Assembly: GCF_000264995.1 (NCBI RefSeq)
Contig: NW_006767449.1
Coordinates: forward strand, 370,301 to 434,300
Reading direction: 5' to 3'
From: Punctularia strigosozonata HHB-11173 SS5
Lineage: Eukaryota > Basidiomycota > Agaricomycetes > Corticiales > Punctulariaceae
DNA length: 64,000 nt
The notes under the pieces: model-generated
Databases searched by the model: none
Seen by the model: the letters and a program-made list of their open reading frames with translations, nothing else
Told to the model about the DNA's origin: nothing
Shown here: positions 1-10,997 of the stretch, one piece after another
How positions within the stretch are numbered: the stretch's first letter is position 1
How the letters are laid out: each line of letters opens with the position of its first letter
Program-made: the position numbers and the translations under genes

Positions 1-1
1 T

Positions 2-265
2 ACACGACCCTCTCGCTCTAGACGAATTAGCAAACATAGCAGTCGACCGCCCGCTCAGGCCGGGCCTTCTCGCCGGCCTACCGAGGATCGCTCCTCTCGC
101 CGATCGTCCGGTTCCGCCAATTGCTACCATAGCGGTAATCGCCTGCCTGATCGATACGAGCCGCTCTACTACCGGCCTCCTCGCATCACCGATGCTCAGA
201 TCCGCGAGCGCATCATGCTTGACGCGGTGCGCGACTCAATGACGGATGAGCGCCCTTGCTACTAA
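2..265 (+). CDS. 3' end of an unidentified open frame, cut by the window edge
   Basis: An open frame runs from the first bases of the window to a TAA at 263-265 with no stop, 87 codons in all, and its start lies outside. The visible part is rich in Ser, Arg and Pro and ends with a less biased tail around RITDAQIRERIMLDAVRDS. I do not recognise the family. It sits about 40 bp upstream of a segment with LTR-like features, so it could be the end of a retroelement frame. It could equally be the last exon of a host gene or a chance open frame in GC-rich DNA. Confidence 0.35.
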   Translation, partial: TRPSRSRRISKHSSRPPAQAGPSRRPTEDRSSRRSSGSANCYHSGNRLPDRYEPLYYRPPRITDAQIRERIMLDAVRDSMTDERPCY

Positions 266-307
266 AAAGGAAGTACCGAGAATTTCTTGAACGAGTGCAC
301 GATCAAT

Positions 308-599
308 TGTAACATAAGACCTTTGGTCTTTGGAAGGGCGTATGTAGCGCCACCATCGGACCTTCGCCCCGACAGAGACTCTCCTGACGAACGTGCACTC
401 GAGTCGTGATAAAACCCCCACCGAAAGACACGTATTACGCCCTATAAAATATGACTGACACGTAGGGCCTCCGTAGTATATAAGTAGAGTACAAAAGATC
501 ATGTACTCTAGCTTTCTCCTGCGCACTCAACGAGACTTACCCCGGTCTATTGTGTGAACTCTGAGGAACTCTAAACCGTGTGACTACACTTCGCTTACA
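308..599 (+). repeat. Possible LTR-like segment
   Basis: The segment begins TGTAA and ends TTACA, carries a TATATAAG box at about 476-483 and follows a short purine run (264-273) just after the open frame at the left edge. That is the order of a 3' LTR. No second copy is visible in the window, so this is a weak call from end symmetry and a core promoter only. Confidence 0.25.
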
Positions 600-3500
600 A
601 AGCTTACCCGTCGTCACAGTATGGCGAGGGACAAATTTATCGGAGTTTGAACTTGGTGCAAACGGAGTAGGCAACTTTAGAATTTCGCGAGCAGCGTAGC
701 GCAATCTACCGCAATCCTGGCAACAATGACCTTGAAAGCCCTCTATAGACTCAGTGCGTGTGCAATGGGAGTGATCACATTTTCTCAACGACCGTCGCTA
801 CACTTATCGCATAAGATAATTTATTTCCGTAGACGTTGCCCGGGATAACCTGCACACAATCGAAGCTCATTCATCACTCCATCGTGCCGCTTGTGGAGCT
901 TGTGATTGACTCAATTTTGTCCACAATGTTCCTGGCCTGAACATAGGATAAGTAAATGGCGTTCCACTCGTTGCCCTGTGTCTAGAACACCGTATAACGA
1001 CGACGTGGAGAGTAGACACGTTTGCACTCACATCGTCATCAGCGACCTGGTGTGTGCTGGTTTCAACCTTGATTGCGAGTGGCTTTAAGAAATTCAGAGA
1101 CGCCACGATGACGACTTAAGCAACGATACTTACTTGTCCAAAGTCTGGCCAACTGTTTCTCTCCACGTTGTGGCGAACCTTCGGCCACACCTTGTCTGAG
1201 TCGTGGTCAGAGTGCTTCGGAAGCAAGCTCGTTGTGCTGGATCTTCTAGCCATGAATTTCCAGTTCAAGGAGAGGAGAAGTGCGTTCAGGTAGACTGCGG
1301 ATGTCATAAGAAGGGACAGGCGCATAATCGGTCCGCGCTCACTCGGATTCAGAGTAAAGAAGAAAGCTGAAGAAACGGTGTAAGTATCATAGGCAGTCGA
1401 GATGGAACGATCGTATACCTATGAACACGAAGTTATCCGGCATCGCGGCATACTATGGCAAGAGGTGTCAGATTGATAACGATTGATAGTTGATTGCTGA
1501 CGATGATGAGCCCTGCTACGGAGAAGAGGCTGCGAAAAGTCAGATCCGCCGATATATATGTACTGAAATAGGCCAGACCTGGTGACGAGTCCAATGTTCA
1601 CGTATAATACAATGTTGTTGTCTAGAATGTGATCCGTTCTATGTTCACGTTGATTAGCAGTGGCAACAATACCGATGTGAATACATTACCGAGAGAACCC
1701 AGTCCGTTTATCCCAAAGCACGCTGCCCATCGCGCCGGCAAGGAATAAGTCGGCTGCAGATGAAGCAGTGAATGAGATATAGAGGAGTGACTATAGTCAC
1801 AGACACGGTTATTTCATTTAATTCAACCGAGAAAGCGAGACGTTCTCTACCTTCAGTTGCATAAGGCGGTCTAATCCCCATCCACCCAGCCTTGAGATTC
1901 CTCACGTCAATATAATAAATGCGAGATGCATCAGACATTACCCTTTGGCGGCGAAGACTGTTGGTTTAATGTCAACTGGAACACACTCCTGATATAGACA
2001 AAGGGTAAAACATACTGATTCCGGTGACTGTGCGGTTGTATGAGCTAAAGATCAGCCGGATTCTACGAAGGGAACCCACCAAATGCCACCAAGGAAAGGA
2101 CAATCTGTACTTCAGGCGTGAGAGGCAACTACATTGGATAGGAACTAATACTCGCTGGAGGAAAGCTGTAGAGCAAACTTCGAGAACTAACTGAGGCAGC
2201 AAGAGTTAGTCACTCTTGCGTGCAATCATATTGAAAGGGTAACCAACCTTTCCAAACCCGAAGGGAGAGAATGGTGCGGACTAGGAGAGACGTAAAGTCC
2301 TTTGCTAAGCTGTCAATCCACCGTTCTGGTCGAAGGCGACATGGGAGACGCACTGTCACTACGATTTGACCCTGAAAGCGTCATATATCAGTCAAGAGTC
2401 CACAGGGAAGGAACATGACTTACTAGGAGACTCCTGGGACGTATCACGCGTAGTGATCAGACGAGAAACCCTAATAATAGAATATTCCTACCATATCATG
2501 CGATCGTCCACCCTGTGAATGCCGCTGTGAGCTTCCGGTCTCATGGACATATCATCCACAGATAACACTCACTGTCCACTCTGACTCAAATTCTGGGTGG
2601 CATAGAAGTACACAGCATGGGCTATAAGGGCAAGGTGCAGAGCGTCCAATGCCCTGTGCCGCCATCTTTGGTCAAGAGTAGGACACGGAGATCAGGACGT
2701 CAACAAATGTACCAGAGCAAGCCGACCTATGCATGATATCAGTCTGATGTGACAAATCTAACGTCAAAGATGCTACCAAGCCACGTATATAGACGCAGCC
2801 CGAGCGCTGCGCCTTGTAGTACGCGAAAGTTTGGGCCGTCGATATACCGAAGAGGCTGAATTGTAAGACCAGGATGATCACCTGTACATGCGTGAAAGGC
2901 ATCGAAGAAACTTACATCGACGTGATGACTTCGCCTATGAGGCATGCTTGCGTGTTCACGCGCATCAACTTCAGCAACTCTGCTGGTGCTGGGGTAAGAG
3001 CCATGGCGATATATCGTATCGATGCCGTAAGTCAGAGACTTCGGCCAAAGTTGAGGTGAAGCAACTTCAAGGAGTTACTGCAGAATCGGCGGCAGGGCAG
3101 CGCTGCTCTTAAGGTCTCCCGTCAACGGACGTTGTGATCGCGGCGCTTCACCTTCGAGTATATCTAGCTCTAGATCATCAAGTAATGTGAAATTATGCAG
3201 AAATGGAGATATGCGCAGTCGCTATGTGTGGTCTGTATCATGCAAGATCAAAGACCGTTTCATCTGGAGCGACAGCATAGCTGATAATAGCAGACCTCTG
3301 GGAGAAAAGATGCGCAGTCGGTGTCACATCGAGTTCGCCGCCGCACGAGCCATTGCCTATATGATTCAGCGTCGAGAAATCATTGTTAGGTACTACTTAT
3401 GCGGACATGTCTTCCGGGGACCCGCATCAGCGCTCGAAGATGGTGTTGTTTTCATCCGCTGTGCCATGCACACAGGTTGGCTTCGGACCTCATTCGAGAG

Positions 3501-3691
3501 AATCAAAGGCCAAAGTCCTCGCTTTGATAATTGTCTTCAGATTGGTACCGCCGGAGATCAGGTCTTGCCTTTGCGCCACCGTTGGCGAGGAGAAAGGAGT
3601 CAGGACTGGAGGAAAGGATATGCCGGACGGTGCCGAATCTGATCCGTGCCTATCGGAGTAGGTAAGACTATCTGGGGCACGGCATTGCCAA
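600..3691. other. No recognisable gene
   Basis: Only short overlapping open frames occur on both strands, none with a known motif or a plausible spliced continuation. The longest (3187-3642, plus strand) has no family resemblance. This stretch holds the upstream region of the M20 gene. Confidence 0.5.
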
Positions 3692-5542
3692 ATGATCGAC
3701 GGGCGTAAATGCATGACGATGCACTTGCGATCACCTCTTGAGCTTGAACCTGCACCATGTGTACAGCAGCCGCCAGCTGTGCAGGTGGAGGATGACCATC
3801 TCGCATACGTTTCGCCATACTTGGATAGTCTTTCTCCGGCCCTTCGCTCACTGAACCGTGCAATTCACGATAATCCCGAACTTGGCTACAGCGAATACCT
3901 GGCACACGAAAACCTAGTCGCGTTCTTTGCTCACTATGATGGATGGAAGGTTTCGCCTCGAGCGTACGGCATCGATACCGCCTTCATTGCTGAGTACGAT
4001 ACCGGACGACCCGGGCCTATCGTCAGTTTCAACGCGGAATATGGTGCGTGGCCTTTCACGCGAATACGTACTAACTTGAGCTGACTCGCATCTTGGATTT
4101 TCCCCCCTCCTTCTCTACGCACACTTTCCGTCAGACTCCCTGCCAAACATCGGTCACGCCTGCGGGCACAACCTTATCGCAACAGCCTCGGTCGGGGCTG
4201 CGTTGGCGGCCGCATCCTGTGCCTCCGAATACAGCCTTCCGGGAAAGATTGTCCTCTTCGGCACTCCGGCCGAGGAAGAAGGCGGTGGCAAAATCAGACT
4301 GCTGGATGCCGGAGCGTACAAAGGTTGGTCTCACCTCATGCTGTCCGGCAACGACCAAGTCAAGACGGGCACTAAACGTGCTCACTTGTCCCAGGCCGTA
4401 AAGTAGATGTATCTCTCATCGTACATCCTGGGAATGTTCGCGATGCGGCGCTGGTCAGTACAGCAGCATTGTCCCGCTTCAAGGTCGAGTACTTTGGGAA
4501 GGAAGCACACGCCGCGGCAGCGCCTTGGGAAGGGGTGGGCTTGGTCGCCCTGTGACAGACGGATACAAGCTGAAATTGATCCCTTACGCAGATCAACGCC
4601 CTGGATGGACTCATTACAGCATATACTGCACTGTCTGTTCTGAGGCAGCAGACCATGCCCGGGGACATCATTCAGGGTCACATTACTCACGGCGTGAGTC
4701 CCATCTACTCCCCATCGCTTCTGCCTCTGACCAGAATATGGGATACGCAGGGGGCGGTGCCGAACATCATACACGAGTATGCCGCCGGCGTCTTCGTGGT
4801 CCGTGCGAAGCGGCAGGCCAGGCTGCAGGAGCTCATGAAGGTTCCTTCTCGCCTTGTTTACGTCTCACGTATATTGATTCCTCGTCTGGGTCGATGTAGA
4901 AAGTCACCGCGTGCTTCGAGGCTGGCGCACTCTCCTCCGGCGCACGGCTGGAAATAACGCCGATCCTGACCTATCTCGACCACGTCCCGAACAAGGCCCT
5001 GGGGCGGTCCTACAGACGGCACTTCAACCGCCTCTTGTCCAGCGCGAGCTCGCCGGAGATCATGACGGACCACAAACACAGCACGGAACTCCCCGAAGTC
5101 GATCGTCCCATCGAACCCCCGGAGCAAGACATCATCGACGGGTTCTCCAATGCGTCCACAGATCAAGGCGACATCTCATATGCGATGCCCTCGCTCCATC
5201 CAGGCTTCCAGATCCGTTGCGAGGTACGCGACATCCGCACACCACGTCCATGTGCCTGCCGCCGCAAAACGACTGATGGACTGACGAGTTTGGTCTGCCT
5301 CGCAGGTCGGTCCGCATACACCCCTGTTCGCTGCGGCCGCAGGGTCGGTACCCCTTCCTGGTTTCCTCGTGCTCTTGTACTAATAGCATCTTTTCCTTCC
5401 TTCCAGAACCGACGACGCGCACGCGCGGGCGATACGTGCCGCAAAGGCGCTTGCTGCAACAGCTCTCGATGTCCTGTCGAAAAATGGATACCTCAGAGAG
5501 ATCAAGGAGGAATGGGAGCGGGACGTGCATCACCAAGGCTGA
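3692..5542 (+). CDS. M20-family amidohydrolase (ACY1L2/PM20D2-like)
   Basis: Eight exons are predicted: 3692-4043, 4135-4323, 4404-4534, 4592-4693, 4751-4840, 4900-5223, 5306-5343 and 5407-5542, giving 453 aa. All phases agree. The product matches peptidase M20 / amidohydrolase proteins of the aminoacylase-1-like 2 group, which are metal-dependent enzymes that hydrolyse amide bonds. The metal-ligand signature GHACGHN is formed across the first splice, and [11 protein letters not shown] follows in exon 2. A dimerisation domain with [14 protein letters not shown] comes next, and the C-terminal lid returns to the catalytic fold. No signal peptide is seen, so a cytosolic enzyme is likely. The start is uncertain: Met codons at 3692 and 3713 are both possible. 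The stop lies 152 bp from the convergent F-box gene. The last exon is duplicated at 7790-8004. Confidence 0.85.
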
Positions 5543-5694
5543 AGACCGGGATACGTTTTGCGACAGAGCGTATATTCATTTTTGTACAGTACAGTAAGCA
5601 AGCGCGCCGACCCCGCGATGTTATATGATACCCATCATTAGCCCTAGTACGTTGTTTCGTCGATAACCCCTACAATTCGAAGTGGAGCGATTCA

Positions 5695-7371
5695 TTAGAA
5701 CAGTACGCGAGGTCCGTCGGGAGTGCGTGCGCATATGGAGACCATCTCGCAACCTATTCCACGCAAACGCATACGATCCTCATCGGTAATACCCCCGCAG
5801 TCGTAAAACTCCATAGCGCCCAGTGCCGGCCTCCCGCCGCTCGGCGTCGACGCGTCCACGAGCCACTGCGCGAGCTGCCAGCACGCCACCCCCGCCCGCG
5901 ATGCTACGTCCGCGAACTGGATCTCGGAGAACAAGACCCGCCTTACATCGGGATACAGCACCGCCTCGACCTTGTGGGCCGCCGGTGCAGCGTCCGCCGT
6001 GGCCACGAACGTCGCGAGCGACAACGCGGCGTGCGGCCCCACGACGTGCAGCAGGCGCACGCGCGGCATCTGAAGCAGGCACGAACCCCAGTCCGCGCCG
6101 TCCATGCGCTGAAAGTCGTTCTGGACGAAGAGCGTCCGGACGCCGTCGCGGCACGCGTCGGCGACGCGCGGTCCGAGCGCGCGCATCATCCGTGGCAGCT
6201 GACGCGGGTTGGACACGCCGAGACAGAGGTTGAGCGGCGGGTTCGTGTTCCAGTCCGGCGGGTACTGGTCGTTGAGCAGGGAGGCGTGTCCCGCGGCGAT
6301 GTGTAGCGCGTGTGTATTGGTTAGCAGGGTGAGGGCGGGGAGAGCGCGCGCGCGAGGGTGCCAGTGCGCGAGCGCGGCGTCCCACAGACGCTGTTGCCAG
6401 GTGTGTCCGCGATCGCCGGCGTCGTCGCAGCAGAGGACGAGTCGCGCACGGTCGGACGGTACGCGCCGGATGTACCGGAGGAGGGTGATGCAGCCGGCGG
6501 CGCTGCCGTCGAGGCACAGAAATATCAAGGCGGGCATGAGCACGGCACGCTCGGCTATCGGGCCCGTCGCAGATTCGGATTCGGAGTCTACAGGGAGCTC
6601 GCCGGCCCAATCGAGCACCTGCAGACTGGACAGCGCGGCGAAACAGCTGAGAACCAAGCGCAGAGGGGGCAGATCCGAGCCCAGGTTGTTGATTGTTAGA
6701 GCGCGGAGGTTGGCGCTGGAAAGAAGGCGCGACGTCCAGGGCACCGGTATCCCGTCGATGTCTATGCGGCGCAGCCTGGGCGCGTGCATGTCGTTCAAAG
6801 GAAGCAGTGTCGCCGAGGGCTCGTCCGAGTTGAGAAACAGGCTTTCTAGCGAGGGGAGAACGGAGGGCAACTGCCCGAGAATCTGAGCGATGAGGGAGTG
6901 TTCGCCCTCGAGGGCCAAAGCCGAGATGCGTGCTGGGCGCTGGCTGATGCAAGCGATCAACTCCTCATGAACAGGGTCGAGCTCGAGCCAGCTGCCCACC
7001 CAGCGCAGGATGACCGGAGAATTGTCCGAGCGCTCCCAGAGCCTCCTGGCGAGTCTTGGGCCTGACAGGTTCAAGGAGCGCCACAGTTGAGGGGTATTCA
7101 GTGCGACTTGGCGCCAGTAGCGGCATACCCGAGCAACGGCCGGTTTCAAGACGGAGGCTTGGGGAAGTCCGTCTTTGTGAAGAGCCAAAAATTCGAATAC
7201 CATGCTCAAGAGCTCGGGAGAAAGTCGCGCCACAGGGGGCTGAACCTTGGGATTGAACATGCTTTCAATTGCCAGAAAGTTGATCATGATGTCGTCGGTC
7301 GTCATATTGCCCAGAGTGCAAGATATTCCTTTTGTTTTGAGATGTCGTCGCTGCGGTTCAGAAAGGTGCAA
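5695..7371 (-). CDS. F-box domain protein, single exon
   Basis: One uninterrupted frame of 558 codons. Residues about 45-95 (PPVARLSPELLSMVFEF, then VARVCRYWRQVALNTPQLW) are a basidiomycete-type F-box, the element that binds Skp1 in SCF ubiquitin ligases. The rest is Leu-rich with weak leucine-rich-repeat-like periodicity (PSLESLFLNS, LRRIDIDGI, LRALTINNLG), the part that would recognise substrates. Met1 or Met23 could be the start. The gene points towards the M20 gene. A shortened copy of it lies at 8142-8640. Such F-box families expand and vary quickly in mushroom-forming fungi, and the substrate cannot be guessed. Confidence 0.75.
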   Translation of the reverse strand: MHLSEPQRRHLKTKGISCTLGNMTTDDIMINFLAIESMFNPKVQPPVARLSPELLSMVFEFLALHKDGLPQASVLKPAVARVCRYWRQVALNTPQLWRSLNLSGPRLARRLWERSDNSPVILRWVGSWLELDPVHEELIACISQRPARISALALEGEHSLIAQILGQLPSVLPSLESLFLNSDEPSATLLPLNDMHAPRLRRIDIDGIPVPWTSRLLSSANLRALTINNLGSDLPPLRLVLSCFAALSSLQVLDWAGELPVDSESESATGPIAERAVLMPALIFLCLDGSAAGCITLLRYIRRVPSDRARLVLCCDDAGDRGHTWQQRLWDAALAHWHPRARALPALTLLTNTHALHIAAGHASLLNDQYPPDWNTNPPLNLCLGVSNPRQLPRMMRALGPRVADACRDGVRTLFVQNDFQRMDGADWGSCLLQMPRVRLLHVVGPHAALSLATFVATADAAPAAHKVEAVLYPDVRRVLFSEIQFADVASRAGVACWQLAQWLVDASTPSGGRPALGAMEFYDCGGITDEDRMRLRGIGCEMVSICARTPDGPRVLF

Positions 7372-7502
7372 TTAGATCTATGGAGACAAATGTTGAGTCC
7401 ACCGCAGAATCTTGCTCTTAAAGATCAAGAGACTCACGAGTTTTTCCGAGGCAGTTGTGCCAGCCGATGCAGCAGAGTTGGTGCGCTTATGTAGGAGCAA
7501 AC

Positions 7503-7517
7503 GTATATCTATAAACA
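7503..7517 (-). promoter_or_regulatory. TATA-like element upstream of the F-box gene
   Basis: An A/T stretch, TATATCTATAAA on the plus strand, lies about 130 bp upstream of the F-box start. It is retained in the duplicated unit near 8748-8760, although much around it has changed. This is a motif call only. Confidence 0.35.
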
Positions 7518-7789
7518 CGGAAGCAGATGGAAGTTCAGATACAGGAAATCTCAGCGGAAGGGCCTAAGAAAGAGCTCACTAGTTCCGTGTTCGCAGCGCG
7601 CTCGCCGGTCAGGGTTACGAAGCTTCAGTGGCGTCTGGTGAAGGAGAGATGAAAGGGATGAAGACACTTCAGCCACGCGTGACGCGCCAAAGCGCAGACC
7701 GCGTCGCGTTGCGCGTTTTTCCCACGGCGTGTTCTCAGGCGCATTGTGCTTCATATTCCCAGGAGCCCCAGGAGATACCCTCCGAGGAG

Positions 7790-8004
7790 CTATGCTGTAT
7801 ACGGCAGGGTGGGTACTCCCTCCTGGCTCCCTCGTGCCCTCGTACTGATATCTTCTTCAGAGAATCGGCGACGCGCACGCGCGGGCGATACGTGCAGCGA
7901 AGGCGCTCGCCGCTACGGGTCTCGACGTCCCGTCAACTTGAAGAGACGGCTACCTTAAGGATTTCAATGACGAGTGGGAACGTGATATACACCGCCAGGG
8001 CTGA
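7790..8004 (+). pseudogene. Duplicated last exon of the M20 amidohydrolase
   Basis: The sequence aligns with the last intron and exon 8 of the M20 gene. It still shows the 3' splice site (CTTCTTCAG) and codons for [16 protein letters not shown]. The frame then reaches a stop at codons matching the middle of the exon, although the original TGA is still recognisable at 8002-8004. The rest of the gene is absent, so it cannot make an enzyme. Confidence 0.8.
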
Positions 8005-8141
8005 GTGCCGCGATGCCTGCGCGAAGGAGTGTGTATATTATCTTTGTACACTGCAGAAACAATGCGACGGTTCTGGGACATTATCCGCGTCCACTACCAC
8101 CCGTATTGCTTATTGCGGGGTATGGGACGAAGTGTGGCCAT

Positions 8142-8640
8142 TCAGCAAAATGGTGCCCGAGGGTTGTCGGGGTCGTTATAAATGATCGTCACGCAATTTA
8201 TTCCAACGAGACAAGCACGGTCCGCGTTGGTGATACCCTCGCAGGCGTGGAATTCCATAGCGCGCAGCGACGGCCTCCCGTCGCTCGGCGTCGTCGCATC
8301 CACAAGCCACTGTTGCGACTTCGCGCCAGAAGTGGCAAACCTGGGCAAGGACGGGTTTGCGCGTCGATGGTTTGGGAAATCCGTCTTCGTGCAGAGCCCA
8401 AAATTCGAATACCTGCATGCTCAATAACTCGGGAGAAAGTCGCGCCACCGGTGGCTGATCCATAAAGTGAGACATATTCGCAGTGGTCAGACGATTCGGG
8501 AGGATGTCGGGTGTCGTGTTTTCCGGCGTTTTGAACAATTTTGAAAGTTTTTTTTGTGTGTTTTCAGATGGCGGCGATGCTGAAGGAGCGATACTGTCCA
8601 CAGCGAAGCGGCTGAGTTCGGTGCGAACTACCAGCATCAA
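8142..8640 (-). pseudogene. Internally deleted F-box gene copy
   Basis: Reading the minus strand, an N-terminal F-box (PPVARLSPELLSM, then VFEFWALHEDGF, then LAQVCHFWREVA) runs straight into the C-terminal tail of the same family (QWLVDATTPSDGRPSLRAME). About 1.1 kb of the middle present in the 5695-7371 gene is missing. The join also changes frame, so the tail is read in another phase. An extra Gln in the F-box shows independent drift. A short F-box-only product is conceivable but unlikely to matter. Confidence 0.8.
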
Positions 8641-9274
8641 ACTTCAAAGTGGTCTAGATACTCTTTGTGTTCGGAGCCAGTTGTGACAACCGATGCAAGA
8701 GGGTTTTGTGTGTCTATCTTGATAAAAAGAAGTGGGAGCGGACGGATATCTATAAACACGCGAAGCAGATGGATGTTTAGATCTGGAAAAACTGGCGGTA
8801 AAACCAAGGGAAGAACTACGAGTATAGTTCCCGCAATGCGGTCCCCGGCCAGCGATACGGAGCGTTAGTAGTGTCTTGAAAGAGATGAAAGGGATGAAAG
8901 ACCAAGGACCGCGCGTCAAAGCGCGGACCACATCACGGTACGCGACTTTCCCACGGCGCGTTCTCAGGCGCATTGCCCCTGTGTATTGCCGCAGCCCCGA
9001 TTTGTGCTCTTCATCTCCCCAGGAGCCCCCAGGACTCGGGTCACCAGGGTATCCTGCCTACCCTTCGCGAAACGATGCAGTCTACTGCCAGCCACTCACA
9101 TCTTTGCGCCTTGGCACGCACCCAACCAGGCCGACCGATATAGACGTCTGGGACGGCGTTCTCGCCCCCAAATATGACGTCGGCAAACCCGCCATTCACG
9201 TTTGCCGGGGCTGCCCCAATCCAACCCTCTGTACTTATACGGAGCCTCCTCTTGACCAGCTCCCCCATCGCATC

Positions 9275-10387
9275 ATGTCGCTATCCAAGTGCCCCGCAGA
9301 GATCCTGCACCACATATTCTCGCTGGCGTGCACCGACGGCGGACGCACGGGCCGGGCACTCGCGCGTGTCTCGCGCGTCGTCGCCGCCGTATCGTCGCGC
9401 ACCCGCCTGCGCTCTATCCAAGCCGCGGGCGAAGACGAACTGCGCGCGCTCGTTAACCTCCTCGAGCGAGCCCACCCGAACGCGCGCAGCACTGTGCGCG
9501 ACCTGCTCATCTGCGACAGGAGAGGGGACCAAGCGGACGACCAGCCGCAGCCCGTGCGAATGCCGCACGCGCACGATGGGAACGCGGGCTGCAAGTGCTC
9601 TCAAGCGGGCGGAGGAGGCGAGGGCTGGTTCTGCGACGTCGAGCGCGAGGCCGAAGAACAGGAGATGCAGGCGCAGAGCGACGCCGTGAACCGGCTCGTG
9701 CGTCGGCTGCTCGCGCTCGCGGGCCCGACGTTGCAGACGCTCACCTGCCTCATCTTCGACCCGAACGAGCTCGACCTGTTCGCGACCGTCGCCGGCGCGC
9801 CGCTCCCGCGCCTCACCGCGCTCACGATCCGCTTCTCCGCCTCGCCGGCGTACATGCCCATGGTGCTCCGGACGAAGATCCAGCTGCCGAACCTGCGCCT
9901 GCTGCGCGTCACCCCGCCCCAGCTCATCGTCCTGCGCAGCCTGTTCGCGGCGCCGGCGCTGATCAGCGCCGCGTGCCCGACGCTGGAGGAGATCGCGATC
10001 CTCGAGGTGCCGACCTATCCCCGCCACTTCGTCGACGCGCTCTGCTGCCTCCTACACCGCGAGACCGACGTCAAGGCGAGCCTCCTCCCCCTCGTCAGCG
10101 GCAACGGCAGCCCCATCGCCAGCGGTGGCTCCTGGCTCGCCAACCCCAGCGTGTGCGCGACGCTTCCCCGGTTTGGCGACGGCGGCGTGAGGCGGGTGAA
10201 CGTGGAGCCGTTGGACGTTAGAAGGAAGATCTCAGAGACGGATCAAAAGCCGAATACCGAGGGCTCGAAGGATGAAGATGATGAGCGGGAGAAGATCGAG
10301 TTGAAGATGCTGAAACCGGTGCTGACGACGAGAGGCTTCGAGGATTGGAGGAAAGATTGGTTGCAGGAGATCTTTATTGACGCTTGA
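9275..10387 (+). CDS. F-box-like protein, single exon
   Basis: The frame is open further upstream, but the family-typical start MSLSKCPAEILHHIFSLAC lies at 9275, giving 370 aa. It opens with an F-box-like segment and continues with a Leu- and Arg-rich body. There is an acidic and Cys-rich linker (GNAGCKCSQAGGGGEGWFC) and a conserved-looking LPNLRLLRVTPPQLIVLR block. This is a common agaricomycete family of unknown substrate. It lies directly after the duplicated M20/F-box unit but is not a close copy of either F-box gene. The codon use is strongly GC-rich. The start is supported by the motif position only. Confidence 0.7.
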   Translation: MSLSKCPAEILHHIFSLACTDGGRTGRALARVSRVVAAVSSRTRLRSIQAAGEDELRALVNLLERAHPNARSTVRDLLICDRRGDQADDQPQPVRMPHAHDGNAGCKCSQAGGGGEGWFCDVEREAEEQEMQAQSDAVNRLVRRLLALAGPTLQTLTCLIFDPNELDLFATVAGAPLPRLTALTIRFSASPAYMPMVLRTKIQLPNLRLLRVTPPQLIVLRSLFAAPALISAACPTLEEIAILEVPTYPRHFVDALCCLLHRETDVKASLLPLVSGNGSPIASGGSWLANPSVCATLPRFGDGGVRRVNVEPLDVRRKISETDQKPNTEGSKDEDDEREKIELKMLKPVLTTRGFEDWRKDWLQEIFIDA

Positions 10388-10997
10388 AAGGACTATATTC
10401 CCTGTATAAGTAGTGTACAGTAGGGAACCAAACTGTATGTAGTACCATACGCGCTGCAACCTGCCACCGTCTGTGTCTGCGATCTGCTGAGCTCGGAAAG
10501 ATCCGAGAGTGAGGTCATCCTCTCACGTGAGAGCGGCGCTTATCTAATCTATCGCCAGATCTTATTCATCTCCTGCTCTCCTTCGACACGCTCCGCGTTA
10601 TCGTAACCGCGATGGTCCACGTCTCCTGCAGCCTGCTCGTTCGATCCCGTCGCGGCGGGGCCCGATAAAGGTAACAACACATGGCCCGACGCACGCGCCG
10701 ACGCTGCACGTGCAAGGCTTACGAGCGCCCGTACAGATCACATGACGATTTTACAAAGGCATTTCGAGCAAGCGAGAACAAATAACGCGCTCATTTTCTA
10801 GACCATTCCGTGGCACGATATAAGCGCGGCCAGATCTGCCACCTCGACCCCGTCTCGTTCCTCGCTATCGCTTCCGCATTTCCATAGAGGTAAGCCGGTC
10901 TCGCCGTTTTCTTCCGCGTTAGACGTTGACGAAGACGCGATAACCGTCGCCACTTGCAGTCCTCTCTTAGACACCTAGACCAGTACACCGCATAGAC
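10388..10997. other. Intergenic, peroxiredoxin promoter region
   Basis: No open frame with family support. The right part holds the peroxiredoxin promoter and a pyrimidine-rich leader. Confidence 0.5.
10817..10824 (+). promoter_or_regulatory. TATA box of the peroxiredoxin gene
   Basis: GATATAAG lies about 175 bp upstream of the start codon, a usual distance for a highly expressed fungal gene with a 5' leader. Confidence 0.45.

Larger units (their letters stand above)
7790..9045 (+). repeat. Second unit of a tandem duplication (shortened)
   Basis: This block repeats, in the same order and orientation, the DNA at about 5330-7785: the M20 last exon, the convergent F-box gene, its TATA-like region and its upstream flank. 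Matching stretches include GACGCGCACGCGCGGGCGAT in the M20 exon and GAGATGAAAGGGATGAA in the flank (7650 versus 8881). The unit is about half the length of the first because the middle of the F-box gene is gone. Confidence 0.8.

Noticed and set aside
3187-3642. Plus-strand frame of 151 codons upstream of the M20 gene
   Set aside because: No family resemblance, and it overlaps equally long frames on the other strand.
5780-6952. Long minus-strand frame of 390 codons overlapping the F-box gene
   Set aside because: It is an Arg/Pro/Ala-rich shadow of the true F-box frame, as are the plus-strand frames at 5823-6886.
9281-10221. Long frames on both strands over the 9275-10387 gene
   Set aside because: GC-rich codon bias opens the other frames. 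They are Arg/Ala-rich and without motifs.
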